Source: Pseudomonas sp. TH31
Lineage (GTDB): Bacteria; Pseudomonadota; Gammaproteobacteria; Pseudomonadales; Pseudomonadaceae
Length of the DNA stretch: 64,000 nucleotides
Reading direction: 5' to 3'
Assembly (NCBI RefSeq): GCF_016650815.1
Contig: NZ_JAEKEZ010000033.1
Span: 496,001-560,000 of the forward strand
Position numbers and translations under genes: made by a program. Shown piece after piece: positions 54,408 to 63,421 of the stretch. Below the pieces are notes generated by a model that was given only the letters and a program-made list of their open reading frames with translations, did no database searches and was not told where the DNA came from. The first letter of the stretch is position 1. Every line of letters begins with the position of its first letter.

Positions 54408-55843
54408 CAATAGACTTCCTTCGTGGAAAGAATGGCCGGTACCGTCATGAAAACGATGTACAAATCCAGCCAGACCGACCATTTCGAGATGTACTCGAGG
54501 TCGTATTGGACGCGCTTCTGGATTTTGTACAGGGTGTCGGTTTCGCCCCGGTAGCCATTGATCTGGGCCCATCCGGTAATCCCGGGCTTCACCCGGTGGC
54601 GAGAGCTGTATTCGCGTACCGCCTCCTCGAAAGGCACACCGGCAGCCTTGGTCGCGGTGGCGTGTGGCCGGGGGCCGACGATTGACATGTTGCCCAGCAA
54701 CACGTTGAACAGTTGCGGCAGCTCGTCGATGCTGGTCTTGCGAATAAAACGCCCGACGCGGGTGATTCGCGGATCTTCACGCGTGGTTTGGCGTTCCGCG
54801 TTGCGGTCGGTCTGGTTGACATACATCGATCTGAACTTGAATACCCGAATCAGCCGGTCGTTGTAGCCGTAACGTTTTTGCCGAAACAGCGCCGGGCCTT
54901 CGGAATCGAGCCGCACGGCCAGGGCGGTCAGCAGCAGGATCGGTGACAACAGCACAATGCCCAGCGTCGCGAGGACGATGTCCTCGAAACGCTTGATCAG
55001 CGGAGACCAGCCCTTTAGCGGCAACTCGGACGTATTGAACATCAGGATGCCGGCGACATCGGTGATGCGGTTGTGGCCAAAACGCAGTGTGGTGATGTCG
55101 GGAACGAGTGCCACGTTCACCGACATCTGGCGCAAGCGTTTGACCAGGTCACCGATTCGGGCTTCCGCCGCCCAGGGAAGGGCGATCAGGACCTGGTTGA
55201 CCTGCTCGGTGCGAATCAGGTTTTCCAGGTCACGGCTGTTTCCCAGCAGCGGCAGACCCGACAATTCGGTCGGAATACGCTCGGTGCGGTCATCGATGAA
55301 ACCGATCAGCCCGGAGCGGATATCGCCGTTGCGCTGTATGTGCTCGGCGACGAACAGGGCGCTTTCGGTGAATCCCAGGATGACGGTGCGTTGCAGGAAT
55401 TTGCCGGTGTCCATCCAGAATCGGAAAAGGCGCAGCAGCAGCAATCGCTCGATGCCGAACATCACCAGGCTTGCGAAAAACCAGAGGGCCAGGTGACGTG
55501 CCCTGAAGACTGGCAACAGGTGCAGCCCCTGATACATGAACAGCAGAATGCAGAAGGCGGAGGTCCAGGCCATCAGCATCACTCGAAAACGCAGGCGGTT
55601 GCTGAAAAAATCCTCGCGGTACACACCCAGCGCCTGAAACATGATGACGGTCAACAGCGCAAAGAACACCAACAGGCCCAGCACCGTGTGCCACACCTCT
55701 TGCGTGAGAGATTCGAGGCAAAAAAGCAGAACGACCGCCGGTAATGCTGCAGACAGGGCATGGGTGAGTTTTACGCCAGCAATGAAAAGTTCCATGAACC
55801 CGGCACGTGTCAAGAACCTGCTATCAATCGACTTCTCAAGCAT
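54407..55843 (-). CDS. pslA: PslA, undecaprenyl-phosphate sugar-1-phosphate transferase (WcaJ/WbaP family)
   Basis: A 478-residue membrane enzyme, the same length as P. aeruginosa PslA and the first gene of the operon. Four N-terminal helices (to about residue 130) and a Rossmann-like CoA-binding-type domain precede the bacterial sugar transferase domain, with KRFEDIVLATLGIVLLSPIL (about 285-304), RVFKFRSMYV, SIDELPQLFNVLLGNMSIVG and PGITGWAQINGYRG. It starts Psl assembly by loading a sugar phosphate onto undecaprenyl phosphate. A GAAGGG ribosome site stands six bases before the ATG. Confidence 0.95.
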   Translation of the reverse strand: MLEKSIDSRFLTRAGFMELFIAGVKLTHALSAALPAVVLLFCLESLTQEVWHTVLGLLVFFALLTVIMFQALGVYREDFFSNRLRFRVMLMAWTSAFCILLFMYQGLHLLPVFRARHLALWFFASLVMFGIERLLLLRLFRFWMDTGKFLQRTVILGFTESALFVAEHIQRNGDIRSGLIGFIDDRTERIPTELSGLPLLGNSRDLENLIRTEQVNQVLIALPWAAEARIGDLVKRLRQMSVNVALVPDITTLRFGHNRITDVAGILMFNTSELPLKGWSPLIKRFEDIVLATLGIVLLSPILLLTALAVRLDSEGPALFRQKRYGYNDRLIRVFKFRSMYVNQTDRNAERQTTREDPRITRVGRFIRKTSIDELPQLFNVLLGNMSIVGPRPHATATKAAGVPFEEAVREYSSRHRVKPGITGWAQINGYRGETDTLYKIQKRVQYDLEYISKWSVWLDLYIVFMTVPAILSTKEVY

Positions 55844-56268
55844 GTCAGCCCTTCACTGCCAGGAAGCCCCGGCTCGACTACAGATGAAAATTAAGGGCAG
55901 TGCCAGGTTGCGAACGTAGCGCCGCGCATCTTTGCCAGGTTGGCCATTTCAAATTTCAATGATGGCTTTATAATGCTACCGGCGCTTTATTAGTGTCAAC
56001 TCGTTGACTTAAATAGGGTGACGAAGGGAGTTTTATTATTGATGGAAGTGATGTGACGTATATTTGACAGGTCATCGTACTGATGCACCCTGCATCCGAA
56101 TAACGCTCACTTGGCCAGCTGCGGCTGACCGCGTATTTTTTGAGTCTGGTTCAGCCCCTGCATTCTGTCCAATGAGGTCGTCAGACAATTTCATGTGAGC
56201 ACCATGACAGGTTTCAACCGGTGCGTAGGTCTGTGGCGAGATTTGTTCAGAATATCAGCCCCGGTCTA
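55844..56268. other. psl upstream region
   Basis: 425 bases between pslA and the end of an RND gene, all transcribed away or toward it on the minus strand. The part from 55950 to 56080 is AT-rich and should hold the psl promoter. It includes the FleQ-box-like palindrome listed next. There is no gene, and no clear terminator for the RND gene upstream of it. Confidence 0.7.
55995..56008. promoter_or_regulatory. FleQ-box-like palindrome GTCAACTCGTTGAC
   Basis: This 14-base element keeps the GTCA and TGAC ends of the FleQ consensus known from P. aeruginosa pel/psl/cdrA promoters (GTCaNTAAAtTGAC), though the central bases differ. It lies about 150 bases before the pslA start. FleQ, a c-di-GMP-responsive regulator, controls psl in P. 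aeruginosa. Confidence 0.5.
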
Positions 56269-59200
56269 TCACTCGGCCGCATCGGCGAGAGGCTCTGGTG
56301 TCGTCTCGGTTTCGTGATGGTGGGTGGATCCGATGAACAGGTACATCGCGGGCACCATGAACAGTGTCAGCAGGGTACCAATCGAAAGGCCCGAGAAAAT
56401 CACCAGGCCCATGTCATGCCGTCCCGCCGCACCCGCGCCGGAAGCCCACACGAGGGGCGCCACACCCAGCACCATCGCCGCGGTGGTCATCAGGATCGGC
56501 CGCAGCCGTACGCCCGCCGCTTCTTCAATGGCCTCGCGCTTGCTGTGTCCGGCACGTTGCAGTTCGTTGGCGAACTGCACGATCAGAATCCCGTGCTTGG
56601 TGATGAGGCCGAGGAGGGTGACAAGGCCCACCTGCGTGTACACGTTGATCGACGCGAACCCCATGGTGATGAACGCCAAGGCACCGAAGAGCGCCGGTGG
56701 CACTGAAAACAGGATCACCACCGGGTCCCGGTAACTCTCGAACTGGAAGGCCAACGCCAGATAGACGATGAGGATCGAAAACAGGAGCAGGCCGACGAAT
56801 CCGCCGGATTCCTGAATGAACTGGCGTGATTCCCCGGAGAAGTCGGACGAGTAGCCGGAGGGCGCGACGTTTTTCAGAATACCTCCCAGTTTTTGCAGCA
56901 ACTCACCCTGAGCCGTGCCACTGACCCCGGAAATGGTCGCCGAGTTGAGTTGCTGGAAGTGGTTGACCGACTCCGGTTCCGTTGAGGTCTCGATATGCGC
57001 CACGGTGCGCGCGGGAATCATTGCCCCTGACGGCGTGCGGATGTAGTAGTCGAGAATCTGGTCCGGGTTGAGCCGGTTGAGCTGCGCCACCTGAGGAATG
57101 ACTTTGTACGAGCGCCCGGCCGTCGAGAAGTAATTGACGTAGTTGCCGCCCAGTGCGGCCGACAACGCCGCGCCAACGTCGGCTTGAGTCATGCCCAGGG
57201 CGGCAATTTTTCCCGATCAACCACCAGTTTGGCCTGTGGTTTGTCGAGTTTCAGGTCCAGGTCCGAGAAATAGAACAGCTGCTGTTTCAGCGCCTCGGCC
57301 AACACGGCATTGGCCACTTCATTCAGGTTCTCGACTGTGTCGGTGGTGGTGATGACAAACTGCACCGGTAGCCCTTGAGCGCCCGGTAATGACGGTAACG
57401 GGAACGCCGCGATGGACGCACCAGGTATCTGACTCCACTTCTGTTGCAGTTCCAGGATCAACTGCGCCTGCGATCGATCGCGGTCGCCCCAGGACTTCAT
57501 CAGCACGCCGCCAAGTCCCTGGTTCAGCGCCGGCAAACCGGTCAATTGGAACATCTGCGCATACTCAGGCTCCTGTTTCGCAATCTGGAAGGCCTGATCT
57601 GCAATCCTTTCCATCTGCTGCGGCGACGCCGTCGGCGGGCCTTTGATCTGCATGAACACCAGCCCCTGATCCTCGGTAGGCGACAGCTCGCTCTTGGCGG
57701 TCATGCCACTGGCCGCCACCAGCAGGAACAGCAGGAAGCCGAAGATCACCAGTACCGGCCAGGCATCCAGCCCGGCGGACAGCACGCGGTGATAACGGCC
57801 ACGTAGCCAGTCGAAATACTCATCCAGCTTGCGGGCGAATTTTCCTTCTTCCTGACCGGTCTTGAACAACCTCGAGGTCATCATCGGCGACAGGGTCAAC
57901 GCCACCACCGCCGACACCGATACCGCGCCGGCCAGCGAGAAGCAGAACTCCTTGAACAGCGCTCCCGTCAGGCCGCTGCGAAGGCCGATCGGCACGTACG
58001 CGGCAATCAACACCACGGTCATGGCGACGATCGGACCACCCAGTTCCCGTGCTGCATGCAACGCGGCCTCCAACACACTTTTGCCTTCCTCCTTGATATG
58101 CCGGTCAACGTTTTCCACCACGATGATCGCATCATCGACCACCAATCCGATCGCCAGCACCAACGCCAGCAGCGTCAGCAGGTTGATGGTGTAGCCCAGT
58201 AAAAACATGATGAAGAAAGTGCCGATCAGCGACAGCGGAATTGCCACCAACGGCACAATCACCGCACGGAACGAGCCGAGGAACAGGTAGATCACAATCG
58301 AGACGATCACCATGGCTTCGGCCAGGGTTTTCACGACCTCCTCGATGGACGTGTTGATGAACGCCGTGGAGTCGTAGACGATTTCGCCACGAACACCCGC
58401 GGGCAATTGCGATTGCAGTTCGGGGAATACTTTGCGCACGTTATCGGCGACGTTGAGGATGTTGGCCGTTGGCGCAGTCTTGATACCGATGAACACCGAG
58501 CGCTTGCCGGAGAACGCGACGCTGCTGTCGTAGTTTTCCGCCCCGAGGCTGACGGTCGCGACATCTTCCAGGTACACCAGCGCATCGCCGTTCTGCTTGA
58601 TCACCAGTCGCTTGAACTCATCCACTGTGTGCAAATCAGTCCCCGCGGTCAGGTCGACGGTGATCATTTGCCCTTTGGTCGAGCCGACAGCGGACAGGTA
58701 ATTGTTGTTGGCCAGGGCCACGGAAACGTCCTGCGCCGAGACGTTATGCGCCGCCAGTTTGTTCGGGTCCAGCCAGGCGCGCATGGCGAATTGGCGGGCA
58801 CCGAGGATTTCTGCGGTCTGCACACCTTCGAGGGAATCGAGTTTGGGCTTGATCACCCGCACCAGATAATCGGTGATGTTGTTGGTCGGCAAGGTATCGC
58901 TGTAGAAGCCAAGGTACATGGCGTCGGTGGTCTGCCCGACGGCCACCGTCAGCACCGGCTCCTGAGCCTGTGCCGGCAGCTGGTTCTTGACCGAATTGAC
59001 CTGGGTGTTGATCTCGGTCAGCGCTTTGCTGGCGTCATAGTTGAGCCGCAACGTCGCGGTAATGGTCGACGTACTGGTAATGCTCGAGGAGGCGAGGTAG
59101 TCGATCCCTTGGGCCTGGGCAACAGCGGCTTCCAGGGGTTGGGTGATGAAGCCGGCAATCGTCGAGGCATCCGCGCCGTAGTAGGCCGTGGTGATGGTCA

Positions 59201-59333
59201 CGACGGTGTTTTCGGTGCGTGGCCACTGATTGACCGGCAACCCGAAGATCGAGCGCAGCCCCAGTATCAGGATGAACAACGAGATGACGACGGCCCAGAC
59301 CGGTCGCTTGATGAAGGTATCAGTAAATTTCAT
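56269..59333 (-). pseudogene. RND efflux permease (HAE1 family), single-base frameshift
   Basis: An inner-membrane pump of about 1021 residues when repaired. The start MKFTDTFIKRPVWAVVISLF, porter domains and the TM4 proton-relay motif LAIGLVVDDAIIVVENVDRH (about residue 405) are standard. The frame breaks in a run of five T (57207-57211; A on the coding strand) after LVVDREK. A sixth A gives IAALGMTQADVGAALSAALG and the rest of the pump, ending in ATPEPLADAAE-like residues. It is the last gene of a minus-strand operon with adaptor and channel upstream. It is not closely related to the pump at 27081. The substrate is unknown. Confidence 0.87.
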
Positions 59334-59341
59334 GGGACACC

Positions 59342-60538
59342 TTATTGTTCTTGTGGCGTCGGGGCCGCGTCGTTCAGGGGCGCGTTAGTGTTATCGACCT
59401 TCACCGACGAGCCGTTTTTGAGCTTCATCTGGCCACTGGTGATCACCAGGTCGCCTTCCTTCACGCCAGAGACAATGGCGACCTGATCACCCCGGGTCGG
59501 GCCTGTCTGGATGAAGGTCTGTTGCGCCGAGAGCACGTCCTCGCCCTTGTCATTTTTTGTCGTTGTGGCAATGAATACAGTGGTCCCGTAAGGGTTATAG
59601 GTGACGGAAGTCTGTGGAATGGTGAGGTAATGCTGCTTGTCGCCGGACTCGACAGAGGCCCGGGCAAACATGCCGGGCACCAGGCGTTGTACCGGGTTGC
59701 CGATGGTGGCCTCGACGGTGACGTTGCGCGTGGTCAGATCAAACTGGGTGTCGATAGACGTGACTTGCCCGGTAAATGTCTGTTTGGGCAGACCATCCGC
59801 CGTGACGGTGACGGGTTGTCCGATGGCAATCGCCTGCAACTGGGTTTGTGGCACGCTGAAGTCAATGTAGATGGGATCAAAGGTTTGCAGGGTTGCGATC
59901 TTGTCGCCGGGGTTGAGGTATTGGCCGGGATTGACACTGGTAATCCCGATGCGTCCGGCAAACGGTGCACGAATGCTTTTCTTCGCTACCAGCGCCCGTT
60001 GTTGCTCCGCTGCAGCGAGTTTTGCTTTCAGGTCGGCATCGTCGGCGTCGACCAGTGCTTGTGACACGGCACGTACCGCGAGTTGCGCCTTGTCACGTTT
60101 CAGAACAGTACCGGCCAAATCCGCCGTGGCTTCCAGCGAATGCAGTTGGGCGATGTCGGAATCGGCATTCAACTGGACGAGGAGGGCCTGGGCCGCAACT
60201 TCTTGCCCGGGTTTGAAGCCAATGGTGCGAACAATGCCGCCCACTTCAGTTGTCACATCGACCCCGCGCACGGCCTTCATCGAGCCCACCGCCGAGACGC
60301 TCGGTTGCCAATCGGCGAGCTGTGCCTTGATAGCGGTCACCACCGAGGGTGGTTGCGGCGCCTTTGATTGGGCTATCAGCTTCGATATTTGGGTGAACTT
60401 CACCCCGGCGATGATCGCGACGATGATCAGGACTACTGCGATCATGATGAGCATCGGTCGAAGCAGCCGCCGTTTGCGCGGGCTGCCTGGCTCGGGCGAC
60501 CGAGGGGGCAGGGCGGTGTCAGTCTTGACGTCATCCAT
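59342..60538 (-). CDS. RND efflux periplasmic adaptor (membrane fusion protein)
   Basis: A 398-residue adaptor. A basic N-terminus (PRKRRLLRP) precedes a membrane anchor (about residues 30-52). The lipoyl halves are VRGVDVTTEVGGIVRTIGF and IRAPFAGRIGITSVNPGQYL, split by a helical hairpin. The beta-barrel has FDPIYIDFSVPQTQL. The pattern resembles MexH/AcrA-like adaptors. ATG 60538 follows the channel gene's stop by eight bases; an in-frame GTG at 60550 would overlap that stop. Confidence 0.9.
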   Translation of the reverse strand: MDDVKTDTALPPRSPEPGSPRKRRLLRPMLIMIAVVLIIVAIIAGVKFTQISKLIAQSKAPQPPSVVTAIKAQLADWQPSVSAVGSMKAVRGVDVTTEVGGIVRTIGFKPGQEVAAQALLVQLNADSDIAQLHSLEATADLAGTVLKRDKAQLAVRAVSQALVDADDADLKAKLAAAEQQRALVAKKSIRAPFAGRIGITSVNPGQYLNPGDKIATLQTFDPIYIDFSVPQTQLQAIAIGQPVTVTADGLPKQTFTGQVTSIDTQFDLTTRNVTVEATIGNPVQRLVPGMFARASVESGDKQHYLTIPQTSVTYNPYGTTVFIATTTKNDKGEDVLSAQQTFIQTGPTRGDQVAIVSGVKEGDLVITSGQMKLKNGSSVKVDNTNAPLNDAAPTPQEQ

Positions 60539-60546
60539 GGAAGTTC

Positions 60547-62199
60547 TCACTGGTTCGGTTGTTCGAGTCGGGCGGCAAGCGGTTTATCTGAAGGCGTATT
60601 CCGCGCGGGTTGCTGAGCGCTGTCGGGCATGACTTCCTTCAGCGACGGCAAACCAAACCGGTCGGGCTTGCCCGCCGTGGCCGGGTCTACGTCAGTGCGG
60701 TTCCACCAGCCACCGCCCAGTGCCTGGAAGAGTGCAGTGGTATCGCTATAGCGCGCGCCCTGGGCCTTGACCCGTGCGACGATCGCGTTCTGGTAGGTTT
60801 GTTGCGCGGTGAGCAGATTCAGATAATCGACCGCACCGAGCCGAAACTGAGCCTGGGCCAGGTCCAGGCTTTGCTGGGCCGCACGTTCGGCAATCACCTG
60901 TTGATTGAGGGCGTCGGCATCGGCTTGCAACGCCCTCAGTGCGTTGGCCACATCCTGGAACGCCGAGACCACGGCGCCACGGTAACGGGCTGCCGATTCG
61001 TCGTAGGCCGCCACGGCGGCACGCTTGCGATGTTCCAGTGCGCCGGCGTCAAAGATCGGCTGGGTGATCGATCCAGCGAGACTCCAGATACCCGTGCCCG
61101 ACGAAAACAAACGAGTGCCGGCCAGCACCTCGGAGCCCAGCGAACCGGTGATGCTGAATTGTGGCAACTGATTGGCCACGGCCACGCCAATGTTGGCACT
61201 GGCTTGATGCAGTTGGGCTTCGGCGGCACGCACATCGGGGCGTTGCTCGACGATGGCCGAGGGCAGGCTGACGGGCAGTTCCTCCGGCAGATGGAGCGAG
61301 GCCAACTCGAATCGCTCACCCTTGTCCTGGTTCGGAAAACGCCCCAGATAGGCCATCAATTGGTTGCGCGTTTGCGCGAGTTGCTTTTGCAGCGGCGGCA
61401 AGGTGGCGCGGGTTTGCGCCAGGCTCGCCTCCTGCGTAAGCACGTCGGTATCGGCGATCGCGCCCAGTTCGCGTCGTGATTTCAACAGGTCGAGCTGATC
61501 GCTCTGCAGCTGGATGATCTGCTCGGTGGCCGTCACCTGATCGCGTAAGGAGGCCAGCGTCACGGCAGTGTTGACGACGTTCGAACTCAAGGTGAGGTAC
61601 GTCGCTTCCAATTGGTAACGTTCGTACTCGGCTTGCGCTGACGTGGATTCAATCTGGCGCCGGACGCCACCGAAAACATCGGGCGCATAGGAAACGCTCA
61701 GGGACGCTGAATTGACTGTCAGAATCGGTATCGAGGTGCTACCCGAACCGGCTGAACCCAACGTGACCGCCGACACCTTCTCGCGGGTTTTTGACGCGGA
61801 GCCACTCAGTGAAGGAAACAGCGAAGCCTGATCGGCAAACACCAATTCGTTGGCCTGACGCAGCGCCGCTTGCGCCGCCGCCACATCGGCATTGGCGCGC
61901 AGGGCTTCTTCGACAAGCGCATTGAGCGTTGGCGAGCGGAACAGCGTCCACCACTGGCCGGGAATATCCATTCCGGCGACCAGTCGTTGCGCCGCGCCAC
62001 CTGCAACGTCGCCGGCCGAGGCGGTGGTTGAAGGCAGCTTTTCCCGCGAGTAATCGGCGTTTTGCGCGACGTCGGGGCGGGAGAAGTTCGGTCCGACCTT
62101 GCAGCCGCCGAGCACGGTCAGGCACATAAAACAAACGAGAACCGGAGCCTGTGCGAGAGGCGTGGCAAGGCGCCGGATTGGGTATTTCAGATTGACCAC
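60547..62199 (-). CDS. RND efflux outer-membrane factor lipoprotein (NodT type)
   Basis: A 550-residue channel protein. The lipobox CLTVLGGC is followed by KVGPNFSRPDV, the NodT/OprM start. Two outer-membrane-factor repeats are visible, with PGQWWTLFRSPTLNALVEEA and LDLAQAQFRLGAVDYLNLLT. A C-terminal tail of about 45 residues rich in Pro, Ala and Asp is longer than usual. GTG 62199 is chosen because GAGAG precedes it and the signal has normal length; ATG 62235 would add 12 residues without a ribosome site. It heads the second efflux operon; no regulator gene adjoins it. Confidence 0.85.
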   Translation of the reverse strand: MVNLKYPIRRLATPLAQAPVLVCFMCLTVLGGCKVGPNFSRPDVAQNADYSREKLPSTTASAGDVAGGAAQRLVAGMDIPGQWWTLFRSPTLNALVEEALRANADVAAAQAALRQANELVFADQASLFPSLSGSASKTREKVSAVTLGSAGSGSTSIPILTVNSASLSVSYAPDVFGGVRRQIESTSAQAEYERYQLEATYLTLSSNVVNTAVTLASLRDQVTATEQIIQLQSDQLDLLKSRRELGAIADTDVLTQEASLAQTRATLPPLQKQLAQTRNQLMAYLGRFPNQDKGERFELASLHLPEELPVSLPSAIVEQRPDVRAAEAQLHQASANIGVAVANQLPQFSITGSLGSEVLAGTRLFSSGTGIWSLAGSITQPIFDAGALEHRKRAAVAAYDESAARYRGAVVSAFQDVANALRALQADADALNQQVIAERAAQQSLDLAQAQFRLGAVDYLNLLTAQQTYQNAIVARVKAQGARYSDTTALFQALGGGWWNRTDVDPATAGKPDRFGLPSLKEVMPDSAQQPARNTPSDKPLAARLEQPNQ

Positions 62200-62253
62200 T
62201 GTTTTTACTCTCTCGGGAATGTGGTATCTGCACATTTGAGGAGGGACAGCCCG

Positions 62254-62275
62254 AACCGGTCATGCCGGTTTTTTT
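62254..62275 (+). terminator. Intrinsic terminator pointing along the plus strand
   Basis: AACCGG (62254-62259) and CCGGTT (62265-62270) pair around a five-base loop and are followed by T to 62275. No plus-strand gene precedes it; the outer-membrane factor gene on the other strand begins just to the left. It could end an antisense or small RNA. Confidence 0.45.
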
Positions 62276-62469
62276 GTGCAAGCTGTCCAACAGGATAGGT
62301 GAGTTCGCCAGTTTTGCCGTGGTCGTAGCATGAAGAACGGATCAGTTGGCCGGTTCGCGATATCTTCCGCCCAGCACTGCACGTGGATGGATTGCAGCGC
62401 GGACAGGAATTCGGCAGCCGAGTACAGGTTGTTGCGCGCCAGTTGTCCGTACCAGGGCCAGACCGCGAT
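62260..62469 (-). other. Open frame directly after the binding-protein stop (possible gene remnant)
   Basis: After the TAG of the binding protein the same frame stays open for about 69 codons, reading WPWYGQLARNNLYSAAEFLS and on to a TGA at 62262. Codon choice resembles a real Pseudomonas gene. No start codon or ribosome site is evident and I recognise no family, so it may be the remains of a lost gene or chance. Confidence 0.3.
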
Positions 62470-63327
62470 CTAAGGAGCCAGGTCAGCCTTGAACCACTTC
62501 TCCGAAAGCCGTTTGACCGTCCCATCCACCAGGGCTGCGCTCAGGGCTTGGTTGAATTTTTCCTTCAAGTCAGTATCCCCCTTCCTGAACGCCAGGGCCT
62601 CGCCCGGGCCCCAAATGGGTCCACCTATCTTGGGGCCGACCATATGCGCAGCCTGGTTTTCCGGGTTTAGCAGCGCGGAGGAGAAAAACGTCACGTCATC
62701 GAAAGCAAAATCAATGCGGCCTGCGTTCAGGTCCATCATGTGCTCGCCGGACTTTTTATAGGTCCGGATGGTTGCGACATTTTTAAAGTTTTTCTCCACA
62801 AAGTCCGTGTAAGCCGTGCCGGACTGAATACCAATGACCTTATCTTTGACCAGCGAGCGCAACTGATCGATGGTGGCTTGGTCGTTGTTCTGATCACCGC
62901 TGAGCTTGACCACTTCATCGCTCGGGGCGCTTGCAATCACCGCTGGCGTTGAGCTGACAAACACACCCTGCGTGGCCGCATACGGCTGTGAGAAAGCGAC
63001 GATGGCCTCACGCTCCGGGGTAATCACGATGGCATCCATCAGCATGTCGAATTTGTTGGCGTTAAGCCCCGCGATCATCCCGTCCCAGTCCTGGGCTTGA
63101 AGCTTGCACTCAAGCTGGACTCTCGCGCACAGGTTCTTCAGCAGTTCAGGTTCGAAACCGGCAATCTCGCCGTTGGGTAGCGTGGTGTTCCAGGGTTCGT
63201 AAGCCCCCTCGGTGGCCACACGAACCGTTGTCCAGTCCTTCGCAGCGGCCATGCCAGTAAACAGCAGACTGCTGCCCAAGGCGGTACAGGCGAGCAGGTT
63301 TCGGGTAAAGCGAGTGATGGAATGCAT
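62470..63327 (-). CDS. Amino-acid ABC transporter substrate-binding protein (HisJ/ArgT/OccT type)
   Basis: A 285-residue periplasmic binding protein. The signal peptide ends in LFTGMAAA near residue 29, before KDWTTVRVATEGAYEPWNTT, the SBP_bac_3 start. ELLKNLCARVQLECKLQAQDWDGMIAGL and MDAIVITPEREAIVAFSQPYA give the ligand-contact regions; IGIQSGTAYTDFVEK is the hinge. It probably binds a basic amino acid or an opine-like compound. No permease or ATPase gene follows, so it is an orphan here. ATG 63327 is preferred over the longer frame to 63381. Confidence 0.88.
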   Translation of the reverse strand: MHSITRFTRNLLACTALGSSLLFTGMAAAKDWTTVRVATEGAYEPWNTTLPNGEIAGFEPELLKNLCARVQLECKLQAQDWDGMIAGLNANKFDMLMDAIVITPEREAIVAFSQPYAATQGVFVSSTPAVIASAPSDEVVKLSGDQNNDQATIDQLRSLVKDKVIGIQSGTAYTDFVEKNFKNVATIRTYKKSGEHMMDLNAGRIDFAFDDVTFFSSALLNPENQAAHMVGPKIGGPIWGPGEALAFRKGDTDLKEKFNQALSAALVDGTVKRLSEKWFKADLAP

Positions 63328-63421
63328 GTGTTTCCCCAAAGAGTTCGAAAAGGATCGGCAGGGGCAAGCAATGACAGCCAAGGTGGGTCGAGGGCCTATT
63401 TATTAGACTGTTGCGTACGAG

